DNA of 64,000 bases. It comes from Hermodice carunculata. Its lineage: Eukaryota > Annelida > Polychaeta > Eunicida > Amphinomidae. The stretch lies in the NCBI GenBank assembly GCA_964020975.1, contig CAXHWN010002169.1, positions 310,001-374,000 on the forward strand. Reading direction: 5' to 3'. The number at the start of each line of letters is the position of its first letter. Position 1 is the first letter of the stretch. The notes beneath the pieces were generated by a model that was not told where the DNA came from, ran no database searches, and saw nothing but the letters and a program-made list of their open reading frames with translations. Shown here one piece after another: positions 35,679 through 47,290 of the stretch. The position numbers and the translations under genes are program-made.

Positions 35679-38600
35679 CTACTTGCTGCAAGCATTGCGA
35701 AACCTATTTTTAAGTTCATATATATGAAAATAGAAGGTATGGACTACCGGATTCAGCAATGAACGTATTGGTAGTATTAAAATGATCAGCATTGTGTTAA
35801 GTATATCTGTGTTTTTGATCATGAATTCACTCGCAAGAGCACTGGCGAGAATAGGGACAATACACACCAATGAAAGCAAAATTTCCAGGATACACCAATA
35901 TTTCATTTTCCCCATCTGCCGCTTATTACCAGCTCTCTTTGTAGTTTTTACCATTGAAAACCACATCAACAAAAAACTTACAATAATGCACAAAAATGTG
36001 CAATATAAATGTATTATATATATAAATTTTATTGGTGGCCAATACAACCCTGTGGATGCAAATTTGAAAACGAAGCATGTTTCGGTGACTAAGCTTCCAA
36101 ATGGATCAAACAAATGCACATTTTGTGTTTCAAAAATTACCAGTGTAACAATTATAGCCAGTCCACAAATTATAAAGAGAGATACTTTCTTTCCGTTAAG
36201 TCTGTGGAAGCTAAAAGAAAATACTATAGCAACCAGTTTTTGTAGGGTCATGATGCTAACAATGTGCCAGGAAAGACTTGAAGAAACAAAAGATACAATG
36301 CTTGCTAAGTGACAGTGTATATGCATGTACCATGTTTCCTTATTTACCAAAATAGTTTCTGTTTTGACGACGTGTCTGTTCATCAAAATTAAAAGGAACA
36401 GATAAAGGCTCATGCCCAGATCTGAAGAAGCCAAACAGGTCACCAGACTCTCAACAAGCCTAGTCCTCTCTGACATCGTGAAAATCAAAATAATTATAAT
36501 ATTTTCTACACTACAACATATTGCAATTACCCACATGTATATTGTTAAACCTAATGATGACTGCACGTAAGAGCAAACAGGAACCACGGGGGATTCAGAT
36601 AAACAAACAGAAGCATCTAAAACGAGACAACAGAGTTTTGGTATATCAGTTGTAATATTTTGTATGGAGTGAAGCATTTTAAAAGCCTGTTTATTGATTT
36701 GGACGAGCGGGTTATTTGTTAGATTCAATGAAAATAAACACTTGATACCTTTAAATGTATCTTCTTTGATTACCGAAATACGATTCCCAGAAAGATTTAT
36801 AGTATGTGTAGACAGGCCTGAGAATGCTTCATTTTGAATGTGCTTAATTTGTAAATGAGCCAATTGCAGTTCCTGGATATTATACATACCAATAAAAGCA
36901 TTCCGCATTAATGTGTAAACAGGGTTGCCGAATAAAGATAATAATCTTAGATACTTTAGAACACAAAACGAACATTTGGGAAGAAATGATATATGATTCT
37001 GTGACACATCCAGCATCAGAAGATGTTTAAAGATTTTCAAATATAAGTGAGAAACTTTGCATATTGCATTTAGTGATATATCTAACTTCAAAGCAAAGGC
37101 AAACTGATATAAATGCTGCAGGGATCTGATACTATTATTTTGCAAAATGATGATTTTCATTCCTTTAGACATATTAGGAAGATAAGCAATTGCTGTGTTT
37201 CTGCAATCAATAGTGTATCCTTTGCAGTAACATGATACAGGGCATGGTCTTACGAGACATATTTCTTCATCATCAAAGGATAAATTGCACTGAGTGTTAC
37301 CATCACAAACATCCAAATGGTGCAAGCAACCAGTTTCTTTTTTGCATCTAAAATGACCTGGGCACTGAAGAGAGATATTCTTACATTCTTCGTCAGTTCC
37401 TGTAGGACAGTCCCATGTACCATCACATATATACTGAAACGGTAGACAGTAACCTGTGGGACATTTAAGCATACGTGTACAGGTTATATCATCACAGTTT
37501 TGCAAGTGTTCACCATGTTTGCAGAATACCAGCTCACTATAAACCGTTAAATCAAAGATACATATTGCCCCTCTTGGAAAACAGGTTTCATCCCTTGACA
37601 AATGACATTTTATCCAGTTTGGATTCTTACATAGCAGTGATATTGTGTTTGAGTACAATCTGGTTTTCGAACTGCTTTGTACTATTTGAGGTAAAGACTC
37701 CGGACAATTGGTCTCATCTGAATTATCTAGACAGTCTGGTATGGTATTACATATTCTTGATGCCAAGATGCACCCACCTATTTGACACTGGAAGTATATA
37801 TCGAAACATGTGCAGTCTCCATGATGGCATGACTGAGAACAGAATGTTGCAAGAGGGGTGTGTACATCTGCCAAGGAACATATTGCTGTGCAGTTAAATT
37901 CATCAGAGCCATCTTTGCAATCCTTTTCCGCATCACAAACATAGTGATTCACAATACATTCTGCATTCCAGCATCTGTACTGACCCATGCTGCAATTATA
38001 TGTAATGCTAGAAATTTGTTTTACACAAATTATTCCATCAGCAAAAGCCTTCGTCGAGTAATTTTGCACTTTTACTTTAGGAATAACAAGGTGAGGAAAG
38101 TCAGTACATTTTCTGCAATCTGTGCGTTGTGAAGCAAATTCCATGTACCAGGTGTTCCAGTGGTGTCTTGTTATGACAGCAATTGCTTGAATGACACTGG
38201 GTTTTTCCGTAAAGTTGTTATGCCGCATTACCCACACCTGATAACCATAATATGCTAACTGCCATTTGTTTATAATGTAGAGAAATGGTTTTAAAAATGG
38301 CATTGTTTCTAGCTTATTTATAACGATATTTGCCTTTGGAGACATATAAGCAAATGACCAAGGTACACTTCTATATTTCGATGAAATCATCATCCACAAT
38401 GCTGTAATATTTTCTAGCAATGGAAAAATTACTTCATTTAAAATTATTACATTTCCGTCAAGGTAAGAACAATGACGTTGAGCGGAAGAATATGTATATG
38501 ATAGGGTTTTGTTTAATACTAAAGTGGTACACATTGATACACGTTCCAAATAAAACCAGCCTGGTGCACAATCACCTTTGTTCAAATGGTTCAACTCTAG

Positions 38601-38942
38601 TATGATTTGCTTGCTTGGACTTCTTTTCTTCAAAGACGACTCGGACTCACAAAATGTGGATGGTGAAATATATATCTTTTCACAAGGCACAGTCAGCCAA
38701 CGTGCAGAAATATACGGTGACAGGAAGATCATAGCACCACACACCTTCCTGTTGTTCATGTATATTTTTGTTGTATCTCGGCTTACCTTGGGTGTAGTGG
38801 CAAATAACGTCTTTTCAAATATACCAAAAGAAGGCGATGACGTGTTTCTCAAAAAAAGTTGTGCTGTGGATACCTCGAAAGAGTACATGTTTTGTCCCCA
38901 AAAAGTAACAGGATCCCCATTGATCCAAAAGGTACCCTTGCC
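35679..38942 (-). CDS. Giant LGR/GRL101-like receptor, downstream exon (CTLD end to 7TM)
   Basis: Encodes 1,087 residues plus stop. It begins after a pyrimidine-rich acceptor (TTTTTTTAAG/GGC at 38,942) in phase 0. Counting from that start: the second half of a C-type lectin domain (GTFWINGDPVTFW, RWLTVPCEK, FCESES) to about 100. Next is a second lectin-like domain opening DCAPGWFY, with SSAQRHC, about 124-285. Four LDLa modules follow (about 317-351, 354-414, 483-520 and 527-562), with DGSDEFNC and DNSDETNC acidic calcium motifs in the first two. Then come a Cys-rich LRR cap (about 566-588), leucine-rich repeats (about 593-770) and a CC...PVC hinge. The rhodopsin-type 7TM domain starts at about 800. 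TM2 keeps LASSD. The TM3 end reads TLQKLVAIVF instead of a D/ERY-like motif, and TM7 has NPVVH. The short tail is RFRNACSK. It is related to type C LGRs and the Lymnaea GRL101 receptor; ligand and coupling are unknown. Confidence 0.9.
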   Translation of the reverse strand, partial: GKGTFWINGDPVTFWGQNMYSFEVSTAQLFLRNTSSPSFGIFEKTLFATTPKVSRDTTKIYMNNRKVCGAMIFLSPYISARWLTVPCEKIYISPSTFCESESSLKKRSPSKQIILELNHLNKGDCAPGWFYLERVSMCTTLVLNKTLSYTYSSAQRHCSYLDGNVIILNEVIFPLLENITALWMMISSKYRSVPWSFAYMSPKANIVINKLETMPFLKPFLYIINKWQLAYYGYQVWVMRHNNFTEKPSVIQAIAVITRHHWNTWYMEFASQRTDCRKCTDFPHLVIPKVKVQNYSTKAFADGIICVKQISSITYNCSMGQYRCWNAECIVNHYVCDAEKDCKDGSDEFNCTAICSLADVHTPLATFCSQSCHHGDCTCFDIYFQCQIGGCILASRICNTIPDCLDNSDETNCPESLPQIVQSSSKTRLYSNTISLLCKNPNWIKCHLSRDETCFPRGAICIFDLTVYSELVFCKHGEHLQNCDDITCTRMLKCPTGYCLPFQYICDGTWDCPTGTDEECKNISLQCPGHFRCKKETGCLHHLDVCDGNTQCNLSFDDEEICLVRPCPVSCYCKGYTIDCRNTAIAYLPNMSKGMKIIILQNNSIRSLQHLYQFAFALKLDISLNAICKVSHLYLKIFKHLLMLDVSQNHISFLPKCSFCVLKYLRLLSLFGNPVYTLMRNAFIGMYNIQELQLAHLQIKHIQNEAFSGLSTHTINLSGNRISVIKEDTFKGIKCLFSLNLTNNPLVQINKQAFKMLHSIQNITTDIPKLCCLVLDASVCLSESPVVPVCSYVQSSLGLTIYMWVIAICCSVENIIIILIFTMSERTRLVESLVTCLASSDLGMSLYLFLLILMNRHVVKTETILVNKETWYMHIHCHLASIVSFVSSSLSWHIVSIMTLQKLVAIVFSFSFHRLNGKKVSLFIICGLAIIVTLVIFETQNVHLFDPFGSLVTETCFVFKFASTGLYWPPIKFIYIIHLYCTFLCIIVSFLLMWFSMVKTTKRAGNKRQMGKMKYWCILEILLSLVCIVPILASALASEFMIKNTDILNTMLIILILPIRSLLNPVVHTFYFHIYELKNRFRNACSK

Positions 38943-40539
38943 CTTAAAAAAAGAAAGAAAAAACTTACACATTTGCACTCATAGAGCACTTAAAGTTCAG
39001 GTAAATTTAATATCATGAGCATAGTTTATCTGTGAATATCCAAACTGTACTGGACTATATTGATTAAATTTTACACTAACAGCCGTGATAAAACATGTGC
39101 TGGTATGAAGTACAGTTAAAATATAAAGGTTTCGTCATTGGTCATATATCTCTATCATGCCTCACTCTTATCAAATCTTGTATATGATGTACGGTTTGTA
39201 CACTTATAAAACTACAGCTTCATTTGAAAACGTAAAATTGAAAATGGCCCCCATGGATGCTGAGACACATGCTACCAAACGTTTGCTGAGCTCTTGTCTT
39301 TTTTTTTGCACAAGAAATATTCAATGTAAGTGTTGCTGAGATTTTGACATATGGCTTATTATCAGCTATATACATTTGGTCTAAAAAAATGTATGATCAT
39401 TCAAAGTTTCATTCCGATTTGTAACATCTTACTCGCATTACCATATGGAATTCAAACTAACATAGACAGCAACATCACATTGACCAGACAAGGTCATACA
39501 CATGCCTACTGACATAAAATACAAGGAACAAAACAATCACGTTTCGTGGGATTCCATCAGAGTCTTAAATTACAATATTAGCTTCTCACGGAAAGAACAT
39601 AAAGGACATACAAATCAAACTGGGTACCTCAACATGTAAGAGGTTGGGTGTGACAACAGAATACAAGTGGAGCTGTTTGTCTCCATTAGGTTTATTACTT
39701 CTACCCAGTTAACAAAGGACATATAAATGCTTTTGTTAATCATCTAGGCCTGGTAGCGAGGCGACTGTTACCATTGGGGTTAGTGGACCCAGAAAGGAAG
39801 GGTAATGAGTGTGGTGTCTCATTTTGTCATGCTTTACATGGCAAAATGAGATACACTTACTTCTATATAGAATGTGACATTACTTTTATGTCTGAAATTT
39901 TAAACTTTACTCATTCTGAAAATGAAAAGTCTATTCTACGTGGATTTCATCAATTTACATACCCTGATCATCCCAATTCTGCAGGAGGTGGAGGAGCCCA
40001 TTTGTGTCTTGCTCACGTTTGGTAAAATGGTGTGCCAGATCTTGAAAAATATTGTGCAGGTGGCATTATGATTCTCAAATTTGGGATTTATGTTTTACTT
40101 CAGGTGATGTTAACATGTGTTGCGATGCTTGTTTGCAAACGTTTTTCCTGTTTTCCCAAACCCTGTGTCCCTAATGCAAACATTGATGCTAGACGTACCC
40201 TTTTGCCTAACTCCAAATTTCTCTTTCCATAGAAAAGTACAATAAGTACATACTTCAAGTAAAATGAATAAAAGCACCGCCAAGATGCCTTTGCATGTTG
40301 TAAGTTCCCACGTAATTATTTCACAATACAACTCAAACGCACTGATGGTGAACACGACAACACAATGCGAGCATCTACAATCAATCCAACTCAAATACAG
40401 AGATGCTAGCGGTGAACTGATATATTATTTTTATTAGACCTATTACTTTTCTCTTGTAAGAAAGCAAATATATGACGATTGTTTATCTCAGGCAGTATCC
40501 AACTCTTTTTTCCCTCCAACAAATTCCATCAACTCGATT

Positions 40540-41200
40540 TCTGTACTAGACGAAGACGTACATCTAGTATGTTACTAAGTTTTGTCATTTCTCAAGCACT
40601 GGTCCTGATGGCCTCAGTCTACAGTTCCTGTAGGAAACTGTATCTTCGATTTCCACCTCTCTTACTAAACAATTTAATCAACTTTTGAGAAATTGTAAAT
40701 CCAAAAAATTATGAGAAGCTACCGTCATTCTTAGTAACAAAAGGTTAGGCAAAACTTATGCATTGATTGTCGGCCTGCACGTCTTCTAAGTTGTGTAGGC
40801 AAAGTATTTGCAAAAAGTCATATTAAACACATTTTGTCTCAGATTATTTGTTACTGTATATTCACCTTTCTGGGTTTCACAGAGGGCTTCTGTTTTCAAT
40901 CAACTGCTTATCATATGTATGTATCACGAGTTGACATGGAAAACGAGGAGTGTCTAGTACCTTTAGACACTAGCAAGGCTTCTGACAAAGTGTGGCTCTC
41001 TGGATTGGTTTAGTAACGATGGTGATTTGCTTTGTTGCTTCTCAAGGTATCTTGGAAATGGTCATCGACTCATCGACTCAATGCTTTTAAAATTGACAGC
41101 ATGCAAATTTAATTCGTCAAGCCACCCACATGGTCACAATTTACAAAATGTCAAAGTTATATGCATATGGTTATTACTAACCGTTCTGACCTAAAATGAT
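40540..41200 (+). pseudogene. LINE reverse-transcriptase fragment
   Basis: Decayed plus-strand RT pieces in several frames: STGPDGLSLQFL near 40,600, LSCVGKVFAKSHIKHI near 40,790-40,840, LGFTEGF near 40,870 and LDTSKASDKVW near 40,960-41,000. The order matches the first half of an RT domain of the CR1/Jockey group, similar to the intact LINE at 15.5 kb but much older. It is antisense to the receptor. Confidence 0.7.
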
Positions 41201-41717
41201 TGGATTACATTGTCAATATGGTTTAAAAAAACAGAATGAATAAACACATTGAAAAGCCTCAATACTCGTACTTCCGTCCTGACATTCAAACATCTTAGAA
41301 AACGTTTCTTTGGTTGTTAATATTTTCCTTGTTTTGTTTTGTTTTGTTTGCTTGCTTTTTTGAGCTTTGGCTAATGATTAGGGCAATCTTGGAATAAGGA
41401 GGCTCTGTTTGGGATCGATGCAATGCACTCGATGCATAGTTGCTTCAAATAGTCCAACTGCCTGCTACTAGGACACTTACTGGTGCGTTTACTGTCTCTG
41501 CTAATATCAAAGTAAATGAAGAGTTTGATTGGAAAGTCTAGCCAATGGTCGAGAGAAGCCCAAATTGATACCTCTGCTTGCAATAAAGAATAGGGTCATC
41601 CGTTACATGTGCAATCTATAATTCTATACCTGTAAAATAAACCTTTCCTGATAAACTTTTCATAATCTACATATAAAAAAGCTCTTTCTCTTAAAGTGTA
41701 TATGATTTATTTTAGTA

Positions 41718-41870
41718 AGGTTTGTTTGTTTGTTTGTTTGTTTGTTTGTTTGTTTGTTTGTTTGTTTTTTTTTTGTTTGTTTTTGTTTTGTTTTGTTTTG
41801 TTTTTTTGGTATTGTTATTTTGGTTTTTTTTCTGGTTTTTTGGTTTTTTGTTTTGTTTTGTTTTGTTTTG
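41718..41870. repeat. (TTTG)n/(TTTTG)n microsatellite
   Basis: T-rich tetranucleotide and pentanucleotide repeats. The ORFs across them are repeat translation. Confidence 0.95.
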
Positions 41871-42335
41871 ATTTATCTAAGATAAATCTCGTTTTTTCGA
41901 CTTTTATGTTCAATAAACGACTTTTTCAGTCTCTCGCTTGGTGACGTGCATGAATTGATGTGATCGGATCGATGGGCGTGTCACAAATGTATAGACGTGA
42001 ACTGGATTATATGTAGTTGTTCCAGGGTAAGGCGTGTGAACGGCACAGAAATCTAAACAGATCTGCTGGTAGCAGAAGAAAGCTAGTTGGTGATTGTGTC
42101 TCTTGTGGAGTAAAGTCAACCGCAGGCGCGAGAATCGAGTTATACCCCTTCTTTGTACTGCACACATCTGCGCCCTTGTGTCAATCACGTCTCAGGAAAC
42201 GGTTATTTCATTTTGGTTACGTAAGCGGTCTACTAGTACAGACGTTTAGATTTCGTGGTGTTGACACACCTTATCTTGGGAAACTTAGCGTTAATGCAAT
42301 CCAAGTCCACGAATGAACAGCATGATCCTATACAT
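41871..42335 (+). repeat. Fold-back-associated dispersed repeat, copy 1
   Basis: Begins with a fragment of the AAGTCGAATA/TTTATCTTGAAT fold-back motif. A body of about 380 bp follows, including TCGATGGGCGTGTCACAAAT, an AGATCTGCTGGTAGCAGAA block and GAAACTTA near the end. A second copy lies on the minus strand at 48,936-49,425 with the same order of fold-back then body. A shared open frame exists, but differences between copies fall mostly at amino-acid-changing positions, so I do not call it coding. Confidence 0.7.
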
Positions 42336-42575
42336 TTACACAACTGAACGAATTATGCCTCCAAAATGCTTAGGGTTGTTTCAATTTATAATCATTCAAC
42401 TGAACGTTTCAAATTGGAACTTGAATGATTAAATGCCTTGATTAGTCAAAGGTTTGAAAGTATGATTAATCATATGTTGATTGTGCTACGTTGGCCTTAG
42501 AAATGATTCTTTGTGTGTTAGTGAGTGGCATGCATTAATATCTATCTTATTTTTAAGAGAACCTAGCTTTCACAT

Positions 42576-42578
<3 letters not shown>

Positions 42579-42641
<63 letters not shown>
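42579..42641. repeat. (AC)n(AT)n microsatellite
   Basis: Compound dinucleotide repeat. Confidence 0.95.
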
Positions 42642-42645
<4 letters not shown>

Positions 42646-42856
42646 CCTAGATAGGTAAGTTAATTATATTTGCTCAGGCAATATGAATACATTACGAAAT
42701 TAAGATAATTACTGGGTAGCAACTTCCTTCGAGGCCAAGGAGACTGCTGGTACGCACCAGGTGATTAAAACTAGAGATGAGTTTGTTAAAGAAAATATGT
42801 AAGCCTTCTATGAAGTTATACGTCAATAGGCAGATCGTAACAGACATGTGGCAATT

Positions 42857-42880
42857 TTTTTTTTTTTTTTTTTTTTTTTT
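42857..42880. repeat. Poly-T tract
   Basis: About 24 consecutive T on the plus strand (poly-A on the minus strand), just beyond the 3' side of the minus-strand LINE relic; could be its or a SINE's tail. Confidence 0.85.
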
Positions 42881-42949
42881 AAGAAAAGTCCCAAAACTGT
42901 CATCCATAAAGAGACATGCAATAGGTTTTGAATAGATGGTATCTCATAT

Positions 42950-43930
42950 CCGGAAACACCAAATTGTGCCAGGAACATATTGACATCAGACCGATATTTT
43001 CCTATGGAACTTTTTAATATCTTTTCCTTTCATATCAACACCTATAAAGTTACCAAGATGTAAAAAATGACCGACCTTGTTAATGAGAATATTATTTAGG
43101 TATAAATCTCCGCCTGCCATACAGTTCCCGATTTCCATCCATGTGCTTAGTTTTATCAACATTGAACATGATGTTATATTCACCAGAAACTCTTACAAAC
43201 AGTTAACATACGGGTCATACTTGAGATTGTGGGAGTAATGAGGGCGTCATCAGCATCAGCTAATGTGCCTACGAAGATATGGTCCAATATAATACCCGAT
43301 ACCAGATTTTCTAAGCTTCATCAGAAGGTCATCTAAATAAATACCGAAGAGTATCGGGGAGAGTACTCCTCCTTGGTTCACTCCATTATAATAACGAAAA
43401 GGTTTTTATATTGCGTTGCCCTAGACTATGCTAACACTTTAATTTATGTACATGTTCAAAAGGAGTCTGGCTCCTAAAGGGTATATATTTCTTTTTAAAA
43501 GTAAACAGAACAACTTGACATATTAAACCTGTTAAACGCCTTTGAAGCATGTAAGAAAAATAATTGTACGTTAAAACCGTGAGATTTATAGTAATTAAGA
43601 CATTCAGTTGATACAAAGGATTATTGGGTTGTCCAACTATTAGGTTTGAAACCGAATTGTAATTCAGAGGAATTGAGAATATCAAAGTTATCATATATGC
43701 ATTCAATATTATCCAGCCAAGAATCTTACCTGGAATACTGATGCGGGCAATACCACTGTAATTCTCAGAGTCATTGAATGATTTACACTTATTTTAAGGA
43801 AATGGGTGGATAACTATATTCGAAAAACTTTTTGATGAGAAACCATGTTTAAGCATAGCTGTAAATATGAGTGATACGTAAGAATTAAGCCTAATTACAT
43901 CCAAGATCACCGTCATGCTTGCCGCATTTC
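42950..43930 (-). pseudogene. LINE reverse-transcriptase segment (3' part of an old LINE)
   Basis: Minus-strand RT pieces in order, mixed frames: MLKHGFSSKSF near 43,850, SFNDSENYSGIA near 43,780, IPGKILGWII, SELQFGFK near 43,650, HASKAFNRFN near 43,540, NQGGVLSPILFGIY near 43,360 and ADADDALITPT near 43,260. Many stops and shifts. Together with 45,400-46,810 this looks like one LINE copy, later split by microsatellites and a SINE. It lies in the same orientation as the receptor transcript. Confidence 0.75.
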
Positions 43931-43959
43931 AGATGTGAGATTGTAAAATTAATTTTAAA

Positions 43960-44017
43960 AGAAGAAGAAGAAGAAGAAGAAGAAGAAGAAGAAGAAGAAG
44001 AAGAAGAAGAAGAAGAA
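43960..44017. repeat. (GAA)n microsatellite
   Basis: About 19 GAA units, inserted within the region of the split LINE. Confidence 0.97.
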
Positions 44018-44704
44018 GGTAGACATGTGCCATTTTCTCTACCTTCTAATCTAATGAGGATGTCTATTTCTTCCTGTTACTGTTTTATATCAGTTTCATC
44101 GTATCACACTACAGCTGCATCACAGTTTTCACGGAAAAGAGCGAGAAAGGATGTATATGACGAAATAGAGCGAAACGAAACGAGACACGTCAAAGCATTT
44201 GGGACCATTCATTTTAACCCATTGTAGGACACAAGAAGAATGTACTTTTGCACTTCGCTTATGTCTAAATTTACCAAAAGCATATTCCTGCTTGATCATT
44301 GTTAAACAAACGTACAGTAAACTTAATGCTAATTGTGATGCAATTTATATCCCGATCCCGATCCTAGTATGCTACCCCACCACTTTTATGCCCATGTACC
44401 TACCTGGTCGAATGTTTGTCAAACACTGGAGTCGCCTATCCATAATTTCGCTCATACCTAAGCTTTAGCACTTATGACACGTACAGCAATTTATATTTCA
44501 CCAGTGACACACATTTATAAGTCAGGTTGCCTAAGAACGAAATTTCAATGAATTGCATGGCAGAGCGGGAAAATAGAAAAGTCAACGAGCACTGTTAGTT
44601 TTCAGTAGATTTGTCCCAACAAAATTACGGTCATCCTTTTATTTTTTAGATCTATTTGCTGTATTTAATTTTCCCAAAAGAATGGGTGTGCAATAAATTA
44701 TCAT

Positions 44705-44975
<271 letters not shown>

Positions 44976-45017
44976 TAAATAAATAATTTAAGACAAAAAA
45001 AATTCCTTGTGCATTTT

Positions 45018-45082
45018 AATTCGAACGCGCCACCCATACTTCTAACGAACACCGTCCTGTCCATTATGCCACATAGCTGACT
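45018..45082 (-). repeat. tRNA-Arg-like SINE head
   Basis: The minus strand reads GTGGCATAATGGACAGGACG, close to the A box and D arm of an arginine tRNA. It continues to a B-box-like CGTTCGAATTA about 30 nt later, then a T run. The anticodon arm is degenerate and the acceptor stem is not conserved, so this is a tRNA-derived SINE head rather than a tRNA gene. It lies between the two halves of the minus-strand LINE relic. Confidence 0.5.
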
Positions 45083-45399
45083 GGCTCTTGCACAATCTGT
45101 TAGAGTGAGTATTCGTAACGCTTGAGTGTTGTTTGCCACGCACATGAATTCCCTTTTCAAATACTGCAGTCATAAAGAATTTCTTTTTCATTTATTACTA
45201 CTCATCGATTTAATCATCAGTGACAATGCCATATCTTTATAGGTCTAATCACCGAATGGTTACAGCATTTTTTCCCGTTGTTCTAAAAAACGACAAAAGC
45301 AAATTACGTGTCGCCTGCAATGCATGGTCCTGCCCTAATTGAACTCACTGCTTTCGTCTTTCAACCAATCTCGGGGCTTTTCATACTTTTTCGCTCTTC

Positions 45400-46810
45400 G
45401 GGAAATTTTTGAAGCAGCCCTATTGAACTATAAAGATACCATATTGTGCATCAAATACGTCACCAATTTCGGAGGATCTGAAGCATTATCAACCGTACGT
45501 GGATTATTACTAGAATCTTGCCTTATTTGCCTTGCAATATTGCAGCATTCTGTTCTTGCATTGGTTGCCAGTGCTCCAGCAAATTTATTTGCTTTACATA
45601 CTTCGTCTTCGCTATTCCTTTTTACATATCTCCAAGCATAGCGATATTTTAAGTCTTGTTGTGTTCCCTTATATCTACAATTATCCCTGTCCTGGGATGG
45701 TTATTACTCTCCCATATCTTGTGCCACAAAAGAGCTTGTTTCCTGTACGATTCCACATAGTAGCTCAATCCAGGAGTCACTTTATTATTGTTGGTAGAGG
45801 AATGTATTGATATCCTGCCTGCAGAGATGCCTCCATCATCCTATCACGAAATTCCTGAATTTCCAAATCATGTGAATGACAGAAGATATCGGTACATCGG
45901 ATTGACGCCCAGGGAATCTAGATTGACGTTAAAATTGCGTCAAGAGATTTATTATATTCGTTTACATTGTCTGTCGATGCTGCATACCCCAATTATATTC
46001 GTTTACATTGTCTGTCGATGCTGCATACCCCAATTATATTCGTTTACATTGTTTGTCGATGCTGCATACTATAATGGACGAGGGATTTTAATGTCTATTG
46101 CTTTAATACTCGGCTGCTAAATCTAGAGTCAACTTAATGGGAGAGTGATCAGACAAGGTATCATCTTCATGAATACTCGAATAGATGCGGATCTTATCAT
46201 ATAAATTCTCAGAGATAATAAAATGGTCAATAATCGAGGTATCACCTGTATACTTAATTTGAAACCAACACTCAATAGCGGATTCTTTATGATCCAGAGC
46301 ACATTTTTTTTTTTTTTTTTTCTTTTTTTTTGGAGAAATAGTGAGAAATATTTGGTATTCAACAAGCTTTGTCCGGAGAAGTCGGCAATGAATTCACAAC
46401 CAATAGTTTTTTTATCAGTACCAACATCCCTACATTTGTATATTTCCTTCAATATCTCTTCATAAATCACGCTCTGTTGACATGATATTATTGAATCACA
46501 TGGCATAAAAGCATTAATTAATAATATTTTTTTCTGCACGGTTATTCATAATAGCAGCACACACTCGCTTTGACTTAAAATGAACCGTGGATATTTACAT
46601 AAATTTGAGGTCTTGTTTCCACAGGATAGCACATGCGCCGTAAGGTCTACCCAACACAATGTCTGAGTCTTTCATACCTGAGGTCCCTGTTACATTTACA
46701 TGTGGTATGTGGGACTCAAATAAGTTTATTTGCCAGTCAAACAGCTCTTGAATGAGAACATTGTGACAGTTTTCAGTGAGTTTCTTAATATACTCAAGTC
46801 GACCCACTCC
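45400..46810 (-). pseudogene. LINE endonuclease and linker relic
   Basis: Minus-strand AP-endonuclease pieces: LFDWQINLFESHIPHVNV, TGTSGMKDSDIVLGRPYG and CAILWKQDLKFM at 46,610-46,740. These continue with ILLINAFMPCDSII near 46,510 and a D-F-N-like FIADFSG near 46,390, down to about 46,100. A linker follows, with RYVKRNSEDE and RQIRQDSSNNPRTVDNASD around 45,640-45,470. Poly-T (46,302-46,330) interrupts it. It appears to be the 5' part of the LINE whose RT lies at 42,950-43,930. Clade unresolved. Confidence 0.75.
45950..46069. repeat. 41-bp minisatellite, three units
   Basis: Three nearly identical direct units (starting at 45,950, 45,991 and 46,032) each containing TCGTTTACATTGT and GTCGATGCTGCATAC, within the LINE relic. 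Confidence 0.9.
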
Positions 46811-46864
46811 ATGACCATATGATTTATACGTGGCAAGTCACAGACTAGCCACAGTAATGAAAAC

Positions 46865-47100
46865 TAGACATGCCTTCAACGCAAAGCGTTGACTGAAGGG
46901 TCCGCCCCAACGAGCATGTAATTAAGCTGCCATTTGCTCAAATTAGGTCATGGTGACACCAAAATCTAAAAAGCATATTACCAAATTTGAGCAAAATACA
47001 TGGAGGCATTCTAAAAATATTGTGGTAACGAGAATGTGAACATCCGAACGGACGGACAACCCGAAAACATAAAGCCCCCCCCCCATGGGACGGACCCTTA
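46865..47100. repeat. Hairpin-headed dispersed repeat
   Basis: Begins near the stem CAACGC-AAA-GCGTTG (46,878-46,892). Its body contains AAATTTGAGCAAAATACATGGAGG and ends near CGGACGGACAACCCG and a C-tract. The layout is like the GATTTGCT-headed family at 26.4 kb, but it is a different family. Confidence 0.45.
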
Positions 47101-47104
47101 ATAA

Positions 47105-47290
47105 TATACAGTATAATCTCCAATCAAGTCCACCTCCACAAAGAGACCATCTATAGCAATACCACCAATTTACAGACCCTTCTTTGTTTCTCCTTATTTA
47201 AATTATATCCTCATTAAGACCACTCCCCTATTAAGACCACATTTTTCAGTCCTTCAGGTTGTCTTACTAGGTAGGTTCCACTGTACATGT
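47105..47290. repeat. GACCAC-rich dispersed repeat
   Basis: Contains CAAAGAGACCATC, CTCATTAAGACCACTCCCC and TATTAAGACCACATTTT blocks and ends GGTTCCACTGTACA. A diverged relative may lie near 25,548-25,615. It is a non-coding short repeat; the class is uncertain. Confidence 0.4.

Noticed and set aside
35782-36312. 176-codon plus-strand ORF opposite the receptor
   Set aside because: It is an antisense shadow of the 7TM coding region with no independent support.
42017-42316. Shared peptide frame with 48,945-49,415 on the other strand
   Set aside because: The two copies align at DNA level and differ mostly at amino-acid-changing positions and CpG sites, so there is no sign of protein-level selection.
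45018-45082. Functional tRNA-Arg gene
   Set aside because: Acceptor stem and anticodon arm do not pair; only the promoter-box regions are kept.
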